NCBI GenBank assembly: GCA_021818955.1 | Contig: JAKASR010000003.1 | Location: forward strand, 124,001 to 188,000 | Direction: 5' to 3' | DNA from: Acidobacteriota bacterium | GTDB taxonomy: Bacteria; Acidobacteriota; Terriglobia; Terriglobales; SCQP01 | DNA: 64,000 nucleotides | Part shown: positions 8,322 through 16,157 of the stretch, piece after piece | Position numbering within the stretch: the stretch's first letter is position 1 | Layout of the letters: the number at the start of each line of letters is the position of its first letter | Notes under the pieces: model-generated | Database searches by the model: none | Seen by the model: the letters and a program-made list of their open reading frames with translations, nothing else | Told to the model about the DNA's origin: nothing | Program-made: the position numbers and the translations under genes

Positions 8322-10184
8322 CTATTGCCTGCCGCCGCTCGTTTTTTTTGCCCGCGAGAAAGCGTTCTGTACCGGCACGCCGCGCGGGTAGAGTTCGAGA
8401 TTATGCGCGGTGTTAATCAGCGCCATGTGGGTAAAGGCCTGGGGAAAGTTGCCCAGCATGCGCACCGGCCCATTTTCGACCGGCTGTAGTTCCTCGGAAA
8501 ACAGCCCCAAGGGGCTGCCCAGGGCGAGCATTTGATCGAAGAGGCGGCGCGACTGGCGGCTATGGCCGATCAGGGTAAGACAATCCATCAGCCAGAAGCT
8601 GCAGATGGCGAAAGCGCCTTCGGGGCCGCCGACGCCATCCTGATGCGGATTTTCATAGCGCCAAACCAGCGGTCCGTGCGCGAGGCGATTGAGCACGGCG
8701 GTGATGGTGGAATGCATGCGCGGATCGCGCGGCCGCAGAAAACGGACCAGCGGCAGCAACAATAAACTGGCATCGAGCACGGGATTATCGAAAGATTGAA
8801 TAAACGCGTGGACGGAACGGCGATAGCCGCGGTCCCAGACCTGCTTCCGCAGCGCTTCGGCGGCGGTCTTCCAGGCGGCCACAGGCGCAGGCAGGCGAAA
8901 ACGGCGGGCGAGCTTGAGGCCGCGATCCAGCGCGACCCAGCACATTACCTTGGAATAAACAAAGTGGCGCGGGCCGCCGCGCACTTCCCAAATGCTTTCA
9001 TCTTTTTCGCGCCAATGGGCGGCGGCGTAATCCACCAGCCCGCGCAAGACCGGCCACAGCTTATCATCCAGGCCCTGCCGCCAGTTGGCGTAGGTGTAGG
9101 CGGCATCAAGGATTTCGCCGTAGATATCCAGTTGCGACTGGCAGGCGGCGGCATTGCCGATGCGCACCGGGCGGGAGCCGCCATAGCCGGATAAGCGCGG
9201 CAGTTCGCGTTCCGGCAGCCGGGCATCGCCATCCACGCGATAGCAGACCTGCAAGGGCAGCGGATGGCGCCGGCAGAGATCCGCGATAAAGCGCAGGAAA
9301 CGTCCCGCTTCCTCATGGAAGCCCAGCAGCGAGAGGCCATAGAGGGCGAAGGTCGAATCACGAGGCCAGCAAAAGCGATAATCCCAATTACGCGGCCCGC
9401 CGAGGCTTTCGGGCAGACTGGTGGTGGGCGCGGCGACGATGGCGCCGGTGGGTTCGTAAATCAGCGCTTTGAGCACCAGCGCGCTGCGCAATACCGCCTC
9501 GCGATAATCGCCCTCGTATTGAGCTTGTTTCACCCAGTCGCGCCAGGTGCGAACGCTATCCGCGAGAGATTGACGCAGCAGCTCATGCGACAGATTATCG
9601 GGACGCTTGCCCCAACAGAATGCGAAACCGCGGCTTTCGCCGGCGCGCAGGCGAAAGCCGCCCGCCAAAGCGTTTCCCCGCCGTGTAAGACGAACCGGCG
9701 ATTGCAGCCACAGGCCGGGATTGCTGCGCCAGATGCCGGACTGAGCCTTGCCGCGGCCAGGCATCCACTCCCATTTCGCGGGCTGCTGCCCGTAGTGGGG
9801 CGCGGCGGCACAGCAACACTCGATTTCGGTTTCGCCTTTAAGCACTTCCACCAGGCGGAAGACGGCGCCTTGATCGAGTTGCGGCGGGCTGGGCACGAAA
9901 CGAGGCGGCATCCAGTCGGTCAGACGAACGCGCAAACCCGGACGGCGGAATTCGGTAACGAGGACATTGGTTAGCGGATGGTAGCGCTGCACGCCCAGTT
10001 CGATGCCGGATGGACGGATGGTCCATTGGCCGCCTTTATTCAAATCAAGCAGCGAGGCGAAAACCGAAGGACTGTCAAAGCGAGGCAAGCAGAGCCAGAC
10101 TAAAGCGCCATTTCGGGCGATCAGAGCCGCCGTATGACCATCGGCGATTAATCCCAGGTCGGAGAGAGCGGGCTGAAAGTCCAC
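8322..10184 (-). CDS. GH15-family glucoamylase-like glycoside hydrolase
   Basis: Predicted (alpha/alpha)6-barrel hydrolase of glycoside hydrolase family 15, covering glucoamylases, glucodextranases and bacterial trehalases. The 620-residue protein begins with the small N-terminal beta domain (LSDLGLIADGHTAALI, then WLCLPRFDSPSVFA). It has the barrel motifs NWDYRFCWPRDS and, near residue 390, the ESIWEVRGG segment with the probable catalytic acid, followed by YSKVMCWVALDR. No signal peptide is visible, so it is probably cytoplasmic and could act on trehalose or storage glucan. The exact substrate cannot be read from sequence. It is a lone gene, divergent from the SenB-like gene across a 516-nt AT-richer region holding repeats. 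Confidence 0.9.
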   Translation of the reverse strand: MDFQPALSDLGLIADGHTAALIARNGALVWLCLPRFDSPSVFASLLDLNKGGQWTIRPSGIELGVQRYHPLTNVLVTEFRRPGLRVRLTDWMPPRFVPSPPQLDQGAVFRLVEVLKGETEIECCCAAAPHYGQQPAKWEWMPGRGKAQSGIWRSNPGLWLQSPVRLTRRGNALAGGFRLRAGESRGFAFCWGKRPDNLSHELLRQSLADSVRTWRDWVKQAQYEGDYREAVLRSALVLKALIYEPTGAIVAAPTTSLPESLGGPRNWDYRFCWPRDSTFALYGLSLLGFHEEAGRFLRFIADLCRRHPLPLQVCYRVDGDARLPERELPRLSGYGGSRPVRIGNAAACQSQLDIYGEILDAAYTYANWRQGLDDKLWPVLRGLVDYAAAHWREKDESIWEVRGGPRHFVYSKVMCWVALDRGLKLARRFRLPAPVAAWKTAAEALRKQVWDRGYRRSVHAFIQSFDNPVLDASLLLLPLVRFLRPRDPRMHSTITAVLNRLAHGPLVWRYENPHQDGVGGPEGAFAICSFWLMDCLTLIGHSRQSRRLFDQMLALGSPLGLFSEELQPVENGPVRMLGNFPQAFTHMALINTAHNLELYPRGVPVQNAFSRAKKTSGGRQ

Positions 10185-10221
10185 AATACAAATATTTTTA
10201 CAGCATTACGAGGCAAGGTAA

Positions 10222-10398
10222 AAAAAATGGGCGGATTCTTTTCGCGTTTTTGGGAGTTTAACCCATCAACTTGCGTTGATTGGTACCCCCAAAAAGCTTT
10301 TTGAAATCCGCCCATACCATGAGATAAATGGCGATGAAAAGTGGTTGCATAAAATTATTGAAGAAAAAATAAGCAAAGCTGATGAGGCTCCGCGATGA
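10222..10398 (+). pseudogene. Possible remnant of an AT-rich gene (C-terminal fragment)
   Basis: A 58-codon open stretch with no start codon, ending TGA at 10398. Its translation looks protein-like: it includes LIGTPKKLFEIRPYHE and a charged amphipathic end KWLHKIIEEKISKADE. Base composition is clearly richer in A/T than the neighbours. A second frame across its first half opens with ATG at 10227 (MGGFFSRFW..., 25 codons) after an AAGG. I do not recognise a family. It may be the decayed tail of a transferred gene, or chance coding potential over a palindrome. Low confidence. Confidence 0.25.
10227..10315. repeat. 89-nt imperfect palindrome
   Basis: Perfect 11-nt terminal inverted repeats, ATGGGCGGATT at 10227-10237 and AATCCGCCCAT at 10305-10315. 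Inner arms continue imperfectly (TTTTTGGG against CCCAAAAA). The centre is a small hairpin, ATCAAC-TTGC-GTTGAT (10265-10280). It sits 43 nt upstream of the GH15 start codon. It could be a MITE-like remnant, a regulatory hairpin or a structured RNA; no target-site duplication is evident. Confidence 0.6.
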
Positions 10399-10460
10399 AT
10401 TGACGGCATAGCCAGAGTACCGTCTATGAATTCAGGCAAACTGTATACCGGCAACGCGAA

Positions 10461-10540
10461 AGCGGCTCGGCCGCTTTTACTTTCAGGCGCTGACGCTTTC
10501 GCAAGGGTCCGGCCGAAACCGGACGCATGGCGAATACTCA
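10461..10540 (+). repeat. Dispersed repeat element A, copy 1
   Basis: Member of the intergenic family with the core GCGGC-nCG-GCCGC hairpin, a T-rich stretch TTTTACTTT, AGGCGCTGACGCTTTCGC, the hairpin GTCCGG-CCGAAA-CCGGAC, and the tail GCATGGCGAATACTC. Here the tail (ATGGCGAATACT) is tandemly duplicated. It lies between the divergent GH15 and SenB-like genes. A truncated minus-strand ORF across it is not conserved between copies. Confidence 0.85.
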
Positions 10541-10600
10541 TGGCGAATACTTAAGGATGCCGGGCATTGCCAGGCACAATTCCTGCGGAATTGTTTTATT

Positions 10601-10694
10601 TTGTCGTTAACAGGCGCGGGACCAAGAAAGGCCCGCACTTCGGCCCGCGCTCTCGGACATGAACTACTATCCGACTCGGCCGTTAACGCTTTCT
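10601..10694 (+). repeat. Dispersed repeat element B, copy 1
   Basis: Begins TTGTCGTTaacAGGCGCGGGACC, has a central hairpin with arms GCGCGGG and CCCGCGC, then CTCGGACATGAACTACTATCC and the tail GACTCGGCCGTTAACGCTTTCT. A second copy is at 42347-42442, also a short distance 3' of element A. It ends 7 nt before the start codon of the SenB-like gene, so it is probably its 5' leader. Confidence 0.75.
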
Positions 10695-10700
10695 GGAATT

Positions 10701-11660
10701 ATGCGGATTGGCATAGTGACTCCGGCACCGCCGGGCAGCATACAAGGCAATCGCGTGACGGCGCTGCGCTGGGCGCGCCGGCTGCGCGAACTCGGCCACC
10801 GCGTGAAAGTGGTGCAAGCCTACTCGGGCGAGGGTTTCGATCTGCTGCTGGGTTTGCATCTGCGGCACAGCGCCGAAGCGGCCTGGAAATTCCGCCAAAA
10901 GTATCCGCACCGGCCGTTGCTCATGGCCCTGACCGGCACCGATATTTATGGCATGCAACTCGATCAGGAGGCACGCGCGCTGCTGCGCGCGGCGCAGGGA
11001 TTGATCGCGTTGCAGCCGCTGGCGCTGAAGCGGCTGCCCGGCTGGGCGCGGCGCAAGGCGCATGTCATCTACCAATCGGCGCCGGCGCTTACCCGGCTGC
11101 CGCCCGCGCGCGACCGCTTCGATGCGTGCATGCTCAGCCATCTGCGTAAAGTGAAAGACCCGCTGCTGGCGGCGCGCGCGGTCCGCGAGTTGCCGGCGCC
11201 CTCCCGCATTCGCATCTTGCACGCCGGCGAGGTGCGCGAAGCCGGCATGGAGCAAATGGCAAAAGAAGAAATGAGCCGCAATCCGCGCTATCGCTGGCTG
11301 GGAGCATTGCCTTCGGGACGGGCGCGCCAACTGCTCCGCCGCAGCCGGGCGCTGATTTTACCTTCGCTGGCGGAAGGCGGCGCGAATGCGGTTTCGGAGG
11401 CCATTGGCGCGGGCGTGCCGGTGCTCGCCACGCGGATACCCGGCAACACCGGCCTGCTGGGCCGCGATTATGCCGGCTATTTTCGCGCCGGCGACGCATA
11501 CCAGCTGGGCCGCCTGCTGTGGCAGTTGGAGAGCCGGCCAGAATTTCTCCATCGCCTGGAACGGCAAATCAAGCGTCTGGCGCCGCAATTCAATCCGCGG
11601 CGGGAGCGTGACGCCTGGAGGCGAGTGTTGAGCGAAGTCAACCCCGGGCGGCTGAAATAA
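10701..11660 (+). CDS. SenB-like (TIGR04348-type) GT4 glycosyltransferase, putative selenosugar synthase
   Basis: The 319-residue product opens MRIGIVTPAPPGS...GNRVTALRWARRLRELGH. As I recall, this is the signature N terminus of the TIGR04348 glycosyltransferases that include SenB, which makes the selenosugar intermediate of selenoneine synthesis from UDP-GlcNAc and selenophosphate. LALTGTD-like (MALTGTDIY) and the GT4 donor-site segment (SLAEGGANAVSEAIGAGVPVLA) follow. The ATG at 10701 fits the conserved start; an open extension to 10659 only covers repeat B. SenA- and SenC-like genes are not adjacent, so the role is inferred from family only. It could be another GT4 enzyme. A terminator-like hairpin follows. 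Confidence 0.72.
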   Translation: MRIGIVTPAPPGSIQGNRVTALRWARRLRELGHRVKVVQAYSGEGFDLLLGLHLRHSAEAAWKFRQKYPHRPLLMALTGTDIYGMQLDQEARALLRAAQGLIALQPLALKRLPGWARRKAHVIYQSAPALTRLPPARDRFDACMLSHLRKVKDPLLAARAVRELPAPSRIRILHAGEVREAGMEQMAKEEMSRNPRYRWLGALPSGRARQLLRRSRALILPSLAEGGANAVSEAIGAGVPVLATRIPGNTGLLGRDYAGYFRAGDAYQLGRLLWQLESRPEFLHRLERQIKRLAPQFNPRRERDAWRRVLSEVNPGRLK

Positions 11661-11661
11661 A

Positions 11662-11690
11662 AAGCGGAGCGCTCCGCTCTCCGCATTTTA
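11662..11690. terminator. Hairpin between convergent genes
   Basis: GCGGAG (11664-11669) can pair with CTCCGC (11679-11684), followed by ATTTTA and preceded by AAAA. It can therefore act in either direction between the SenB-like gene and the convergent propeller gene. An overlapping perfect palindrome GCGGAGCGCTCCGC is present. Confidence 0.6.
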
Positions 11691-11715
11691 TAGCGTTGGA
11701 GAGCGAAGCGCGCAA

Positions 11716-14655
11716 TCAGTTCACGGTGGGAATCGTCCAGGCACCCCGGCCGTGGGTGGCGGCGATGATTTCGCGCGCGCCTACCGTAGTCAAATTCAAT
11801 TGCAGCACCGCGGAGGCGGGCAAGCCGATGCCGAGTTGCTGCCATTGCTCGCCCGCGCCCCCGGCGCCGCCATCCTGAGTGACAAATACGCCCACATCGG
11901 TAGCGACATAGATATCTTGCGGATATTGAGGATCCACCAAAATCCAATTTAGCGGGCTGTCCGGCAAGTCCCCGGTGATATCAGTCCAGGTTGTGCCCGC
12001 GTCGGTGCTCATGAAAATATGCTGGCCGCCGCTGCCGGAACCTTGGTTGGGGCCGAAATCCATGACACCCACAAAAATCGTTTGCGCGTTAGCGGGTGAA
12101 ACCGCAATCGAACTCAGCGGCCGGGGGTAGGTAGTGGTCAATAACGGCAGCGGCGTCGTGTGCTGCCAGGTGGGCTTGGCGCCGGTGGCGCAGTTTTTGT
12201 TCTGGATGCAGGTGGCATTGGTGGTATAGGCAATCTGGCCATCGTCGGTGACGGCGTAGAGGGTCGCCGAGTTGCTTGGCGCCTGCGCCAGCGCGGTAAT
12301 GTAGGAGCCGTTTTGGGCGCAGGTGCCGCTGCCGCTGCCGCCGGTGGTCAGATCGTTGCTGATGGCCGACCATCCGGCGCCATCCGAAGTGGGCATGCTG
12401 GGGCCTATCCAGACGCGGCAGGTGCCGAGAATGATCTGGCTGTTGTCGGTGGGCAGAATCTGATAGGGAACGTAGAAATCGGCGCCGTCCTTGATAACGC
12501 TGCTATCCACCACCACGTTGGGGTAGCCGGAAGAGTTATAAAAGCTGCCGGTCTGGCTTTGCACGTCAATCGATCCGCCGGAATCGGAGCGGGCAAGCGA
12601 GACGCCGTTGTTTTCGGTGAAATATTGATCTTCCTGCGTGCCGTTCACCGTGGCGATGGTGGTGGCGGAATAGCCGCCGTCGCCGAAAAAGTCAGCCGTC
12701 CATAGGAGTGGCGAGGAGAGGTTGCCGGACGGTGGATTGGTGCCATTGCCCGAGATGGCCGCGTCGTTATCCTGCGACCCGCCGAAATAGATTCCGGCGG
12801 TAACCGGATCGCTGGTCACGCTATAGAATTGGATCGTTCCCAGGCCGTTATTCATGTCATTCCAGTTGGTGCCCGAATTGGATGTGCTCCAGATGCCGCC
12901 ATCGTTGCCGATGATCCAGGTCGTGGAGTCCACCGCGGCGATCGCATGCTCATCGGCATGGACCGTACCCGTACCGTAGGCCCTTGTAATATCGGACCAC
13001 GATACAGTTGGGCTGGGCGTAGGGGTAGGGTTCGGGTTGGGATTGCTGCTGCTGCCGCCGCCGCCGCAAGCCAGCAATCCCAGACTAATAAAGGAAACGG
13101 CCAGCCACCCCGCCCAACGAACCCGGCTCAACCGTTGCGGCTGGATATAGAGGAAAAGAACAAGCAAGCCAATCGCAAGCCAGGCGATTGGCGAGTATTG
13201 AAACGGAACGCCCCGGCGCAGCCCGAGAGGGGGCGCCAGGCTGGCGCTTCCCAAGGTGGTTTCCCACAGATCGATGCCACCCACGACGAGCGTATTGGAT
13301 TTGGGCGGCGCAAAAATCAACTGATCATAATCGCCCTGATCGCCGCCGCCGGCATTGAATAAGGTGTCGGTCCCGGTGCAGTAGGGTTCATAAGAACCCG
13401 AACTGGTCTGCGGGCAAGTGGGCGCGGCAATCGGGGTCCAGGAGCCGCCATCATTGGTGGATTGCACCAGCCCGGTATCGCAACCGCTGGTCTGCCCATT
13501 AGTACAAGGCAAAGGAGTCGAAAGCTGGCTATTGGAATCGGCAATGATGGCATAGATGACGCCAGAGCGGGCCGCCATGGAAGCGCGATAAAAATTGTCG
13601 AAACCGGAACTGGGGTCGAGGCTGGGCGCGGCGGTGACGAAGGGGCTGGCGCTGAGCGCCGCCCAGGTTGCGCCCTGATTGGTGGATTTAAAAAATCCAG
13701 CACCACGGAAGGCGGCCAGATAAGTTGCAGTGGTGGAATCGTACACCAGGTCGGTGCAGGAATAATTGTTGCCCGAACTATCCGTCACTTCCTTAACTAA
13801 CGACCAGGTATCGCCGCCATCGGTGGAGCGATAAATGCCGCGCACATAAGGCACATTGTAGGCGGTATCGGTGCTGGAGACAGCCGCCAGCAGGATTTGC
13901 GGGTTATTCGGATCGACCAGGATTTTGGAGAATCCGGCGCCCAGGAACTGCTCTTTGCCGTTATCGGCGGAGGTAATCTGCGTCCAAGTACCGCCGCCAT
14001 CATGCGAGACCAGCAGGCCGATGCCGTAATAGCTGTCGCCGGCATTATCCGGCTCGCCGGTACCAACGACGATAGTGGGTTCGCCGGGAATCGCACTGGA
14101 GGTTAAAGCGATGGCGCCGACGGAAAGCGAAGGCTGGCCATCGGTCAGGGGCTTCCAGTTGGGGCTGGAGGAGAGCGCGTTAGTGGAGACCCATACCCCG
14201 CCGTAAGCGGCGCCAAGATAGACGGTATTGCCGGAAGGATCATCGGCCAGATCTACCGCCAGCGCGGTGACACGCCCGGAGACATTGCCATAAAACATGT
14301 CGTATTCGGGGCTGGGGCCAGCTTCAGTCCAACTGCCGGCAGTCGCCGGCAGATTGCTGTTGGCGAGATGGCGGTTCGGGCTGTTCGTGTTCGGCCGCTT
14401 TCGAACGGCGAGGGGAAGACGGCGGGCCTGCCGCCAAGCCAGACGCAGATGCTCGGCCGCGGGCAAGGCCCCCAGGCTTTGGCGGCCGCGCATGAAAAAG
14501 GCTTGCCGCTGCTTTTGGTTATCGCGGTCCGGGCGGGGGCGTTTTAAGGTAGTTTGGGCGCCGAGCCAGGCCGGCAGCAGGAGCAGAAACAAACCGTAAA
14601 ATATGATCGCCAAACTACGGGCATCAGAGGATTTAGGCCAGCCACCACGTTTCAT
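11716..14655 (-). CDS. Secreted BNR/sortilin-type beta-propeller protein with internal TM-lipobox segment
   Basis: 979-residue exported protein. A signal peptide (FYGLFLLLLPAWLGAQ, cleavage near residue 34) is followed by repeated propeller blades with Asp-box-like signatures: SHDGGGTWTQ, STDGGDTWS, STNQGATW, STNDGGSWT, STDAGTTWTD and TQDGG. Near residues 475-540 the propeller is interrupted by two hydrophobic segments (YSPIAWLAIGLLVLFLY and LAVSFISLGLLAC) separated by an Arg-rich loop. They end in a lipobox-like LLACGGGGSSS and a Pro/Thr/Asn linker, after which the blades resume. The SD is AAAGGAAC before ATG 14655. Likely surface or periplasmic; glycan binding or hydrolysis is possible, but no catalytic set is identifiable. 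Confidence 0.8.
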   Translation of the reverse strand: MKRGGWPKSSDARSLAIIFYGLFLLLLPAWLGAQTTLKRPRPDRDNQKQRQAFFMRGRQSLGALPAAEHLRLAWRQARRLPLAVRKRPNTNSPNRHLANSNLPATAGSWTEAGPSPEYDMFYGNVSGRVTALAVDLADDPSGNTVYLGAAYGGVWVSTNALSSSPNWKPLTDGQPSLSVGAIALTSSAIPGEPTIVVGTGEPDNAGDSYYGIGLLVSHDGGGTWTQITSADNGKEQFLGAGFSKILVDPNNPQILLAAVSSTDTAYNVPYVRGIYRSTDGGDTWSLVKEVTDSSGNNYSCTDLVYDSTTATYLAAFRGAGFFKSTNQGATWAALSASPFVTAAPSLDPSSGFDNFYRASMAARSGVIYAIIADSNSQLSTPLPCTNGQTSGCDTGLVQSTNDGGSWTPIAAPTCPQTSSGSYEPYCTGTDTLFNAGGGDQGDYDQLIFAPPKSNTLVVGGIDLWETTLGSASLAPPLGLRRGVPFQYSPIAWLAIGLLVLFLYIQPQRLSRVRWAGWLAVSFISLGLLACGGGGSSSNPNPNPTPTPSPTVSWSDITRAYGTGTVHADEHAIAAVDSTTWIIGNDGGIWSTSNSGTNWNDMNNGLGTIQFYSVTSDPVTAGIYFGGSQDNDAAISGNGTNPPSGNLSSPLLWTADFFGDGGYSATTIATVNGTQEDQYFTENNGVSLARSDSGGSIDVQSQTGSFYNSSGYPNVVVDSSVIKDGADFYVPYQILPTDNSQIILGTCRVWIGPSMPTSDGAGWSAISNDLTTGGSGSGTCAQNGSYITALAQAPSNSATLYAVTDDGQIAYTTNATCIQNKNCATGAKPTWQHTTPLPLLTTTYPRPLSSIAVSPANAQTIFVGVMDFGPNQGSGSGGQHIFMSTDAGTTWTDITGDLPDSPLNWILVDPQYPQDIYVATDVGVFVTQDGGAGGAGEQWQQLGIGLPASAVLQLNLTTVGAREIIAATHGRGAWTIPTVN

Positions 14656-14861
14656 CGAAGTTCCTTTCGATTCCTCGCTGCGAGTCCGCCGGAGAGCGCC
14701 TATTTCCGAGCAGCAACTCTGGATCCTGTTCTACATACGCTAACACTTCTTCTCTCGCCGGTAAAATGTCCATCCGCGCCATTTACCGACCCGGGAGCAG
14801 CATCTAAGGAACGTAGTTGCTGGTTGCAACTATGCTTTTTTTGCGTGTTGCAGGAGGAAAT

Positions 14862-15116
14862 ATGTTCCTGATCTGGTGGATCATTGTGGGATTGATTGCC
14901 GGTTGGGCCACAGGCAAGATCATGCGGGGCACCGGTTATGGCCCGTTAATGGATATCGTGGTGGGCATTATCGGCGCGGTGATCGGCGGCTGGATCATGA
15001 CAGCCTTGGGCGGCCCTACCGCGGGAGGACTGATTTACTCCATTCTGGTGGCCATCCTGGGCGGGATCATACTGGTTGTGATCGTGCGCGCGATCAGCGG
15101 CCGGCGGGCGGTCTGA
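14862..15116 (+). CDS. GlsB/YeaQ/YmgE-family stress-response membrane protein
   Basis: 84-residue hydrophobic protein beginning MFLIWWIIVGLIAGWATGKIM, with glycine-rich helices DIVVGIIGAVIGGW and LVAILGGIILVVIV. This is the usual three-helix pattern of the transglycosylase-associated/GlsB-YeaQ family. Function is not well established; members are often induced by stress. AGGAGG lies six nt before ATG 14862. It is divergent from the propeller gene, and the thioredoxin-TPR gene starts 116 nt downstream on the same strand. Confidence 0.9.
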   Translation: MFLIWWIIVGLIAGWATGKIMRGTGYGPLMDIVVGIIGAVIGGWIMTALGGPTAGGLIYSILVAILGGIILVVIVRAISGRRAV

Positions 15117-15232
15117 GACCGGCATAAAACTTGAAGCGGCTTGGCGGTCTCAAAAACGATAAGTGGCGGGGACTTTGGGCCTTGCCTGGGCTTGGCCCCC
15201 CGGTGCATTGTTAAGACCCCAGGAGGAAAATC

Positions 15233-15844
15233 ATGGCGATAGCCTGGAAAGACTCGCTCGTCGAAGGACAAAAACAAGCCGGGCAAAATCATCGCCCGGT
15301 GCTGCTGGATATCAGCGCCGCGCCGCGTTGAGGCGGCTGTGTACACATGGATACCGTGTCGTATCCACAGCCTAATGTCAGCCGTTTTATCGAAGAACAA
15401 TTCACGCCCGTGCGAGTCAACCTGATCAGCGGCGACGCCAAGCAGGTAGCCAGCTTCCATACGCTCTGGACGCCGGCATTTCTGGTGCTGGAGGGGGAGC
15501 GGGAATACTATCGCAACTATGGCTTTCTGCCACCGGAAGATTTATCCGCGGCGCTGCGCCTCGCTTTAGGCATGCGCGCGCTGGAACGCGGCCGATATGA
15601 CGAGGCCGCGGCCTGGCATCATGAAGCCGCGGAAGGATTTTCCCAAAGCCCGCTGCGTTCCGAAGCGCTGTACTGGGAAGGAGTCGCGCGCTATAAACAG
15701 AGCGGCGATTTCAGCGCCGCGCGCGAGCTATGGGAACGCCTGGCGCACGAAGCGCCGGACAGTTTGTGGGCGCACCGCGCCAGCTTCGCGCTGCGTCCGC
15801 ACGAAGCCGAGAAACGGACGAACACTAACCCGGAAAATCAATGA
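15233..15844 (+). CDS. Predicted selenoprotein: thioredoxin-fold/TPR protein with UGGC active site
   Basis: Translating through one in-frame TGA (15329-15331, codon 33) gives a continuous 203-residue protein. It begins at ATG 15233, preceded by a strong AGGAGG. Residues 21-90 form a thioredoxin fold: PVLLDISA beta strand, active site U33-G-G-C36, then HMDTVSYP and the cis-Pro loop LWTPAFLVL. Residues 100-190 form a TPR-like helical tail (ALERGRYDEAAAWH, ALYWEGVARYKQSGD). The TGA falls exactly at the first Cys of CxxC, and the following RNA folds like a bacterial SECIS. The alternative is a nonsense pseudogene, or a product starting at Met39 without SD. An intact frame of 170 codons after TGA argues against decay. 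The second GlsB-like gene starts 25 nt downstream. Confidence 0.72.
15329..15372 (+). promoter_or_regulatory. Putative bacterial SECIS element with UGA codon
   Basis: Three nt after the TGA, GGCTGTG (15335-15341) pairs perfectly with CACAGCC (15366-15372). An 8-nt bulge follows. Then GATAC (15350-15354) pairs with GTATC (15361-15365), leaving the six-nt apical loop CGTGTC with G at its second position. The loop starts 23 nt after the UGA. From memory, bacterial SECIS elements need a short upper stem, a small apical loop with G in the first two positions, and about 16-37 nt spacing. This fits. Folding and SelB binding are untested. Confidence 0.62.
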
Positions 15845-15869
15845 TCGAAGCACTGAGGAAGTGCCGGCG

Positions 15870-16157
15870 ATGACGCTGGCGGAACTGCTGATCTTGCTGT
15901 TGATTGCCGGCGTTTGCGGCGCGCTCGGCGCCGGCTTGGGCGGGTATTCCCACACCGGCTGTCTGAGCTCGATTCTGTTGGGTTTTATCGGCGCGGTGCT
16001 GGGACGCTGGCTGGCCGTTTCGCTGCGCTTGCCCACAGTGCTGGTAGTCAGGATCGGCGGCTATCCGTTTCCCGTGTTTTGGGCGGTAGTGGGGGCGGCG
16101 CTGTTTGTATTTGTGCTGGGATTGTTGCGTCTGGGCTCGCGCGGACGGAGAGAGTAG
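15870..16157 (+). CDS. GlsB/YeaQ-like small membrane protein
   Basis: 95-residue protein with three hydrophobic helices (LAELLILLLIAGVCGALGAGLG, SSILLGFIGAVLGRWLAV, VFWAVVGAALFVFVLGLL) and a basic tail GSRGRRE. The glycine spacing resembles the GlsB/YeaQ family, but it is longer, with a loop containing LPTVLVVRIGGYPFPV. The start ATG 15870 has GAGGAA about ten nt upstream. It follows the UGA-containing thioredoxin gene by 25 nt and is probably cotranscribed, giving a set of two small membrane proteins around one redox protein. Confidence 0.75.
   Translation: MTLAELLILLLIAGVCGALGAGLGGYSHTGCLSSILLGFIGAVLGRWLAVSLRLPTVLVVRIGGYPFPVFWAVVGAALFVFVLGLLRLGSRGRRE

Noticed and set aside
10266-10541. 91-codon minus-strand frame
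   Set aside because: It runs through the palindrome and repeat A; its start part (from repeat A) is not conserved in the other copies, so coding is unlikely.
15347-15844. Thioredoxin-TPR gene starting at internal ATG 15347 with no selenocysteine
   Set aside because: No SD before it, and it would discard the N-terminal beta strand and active site, while a perfect AGGAGG precedes ATG 15233 in the same frame. Kept only as an alternative.
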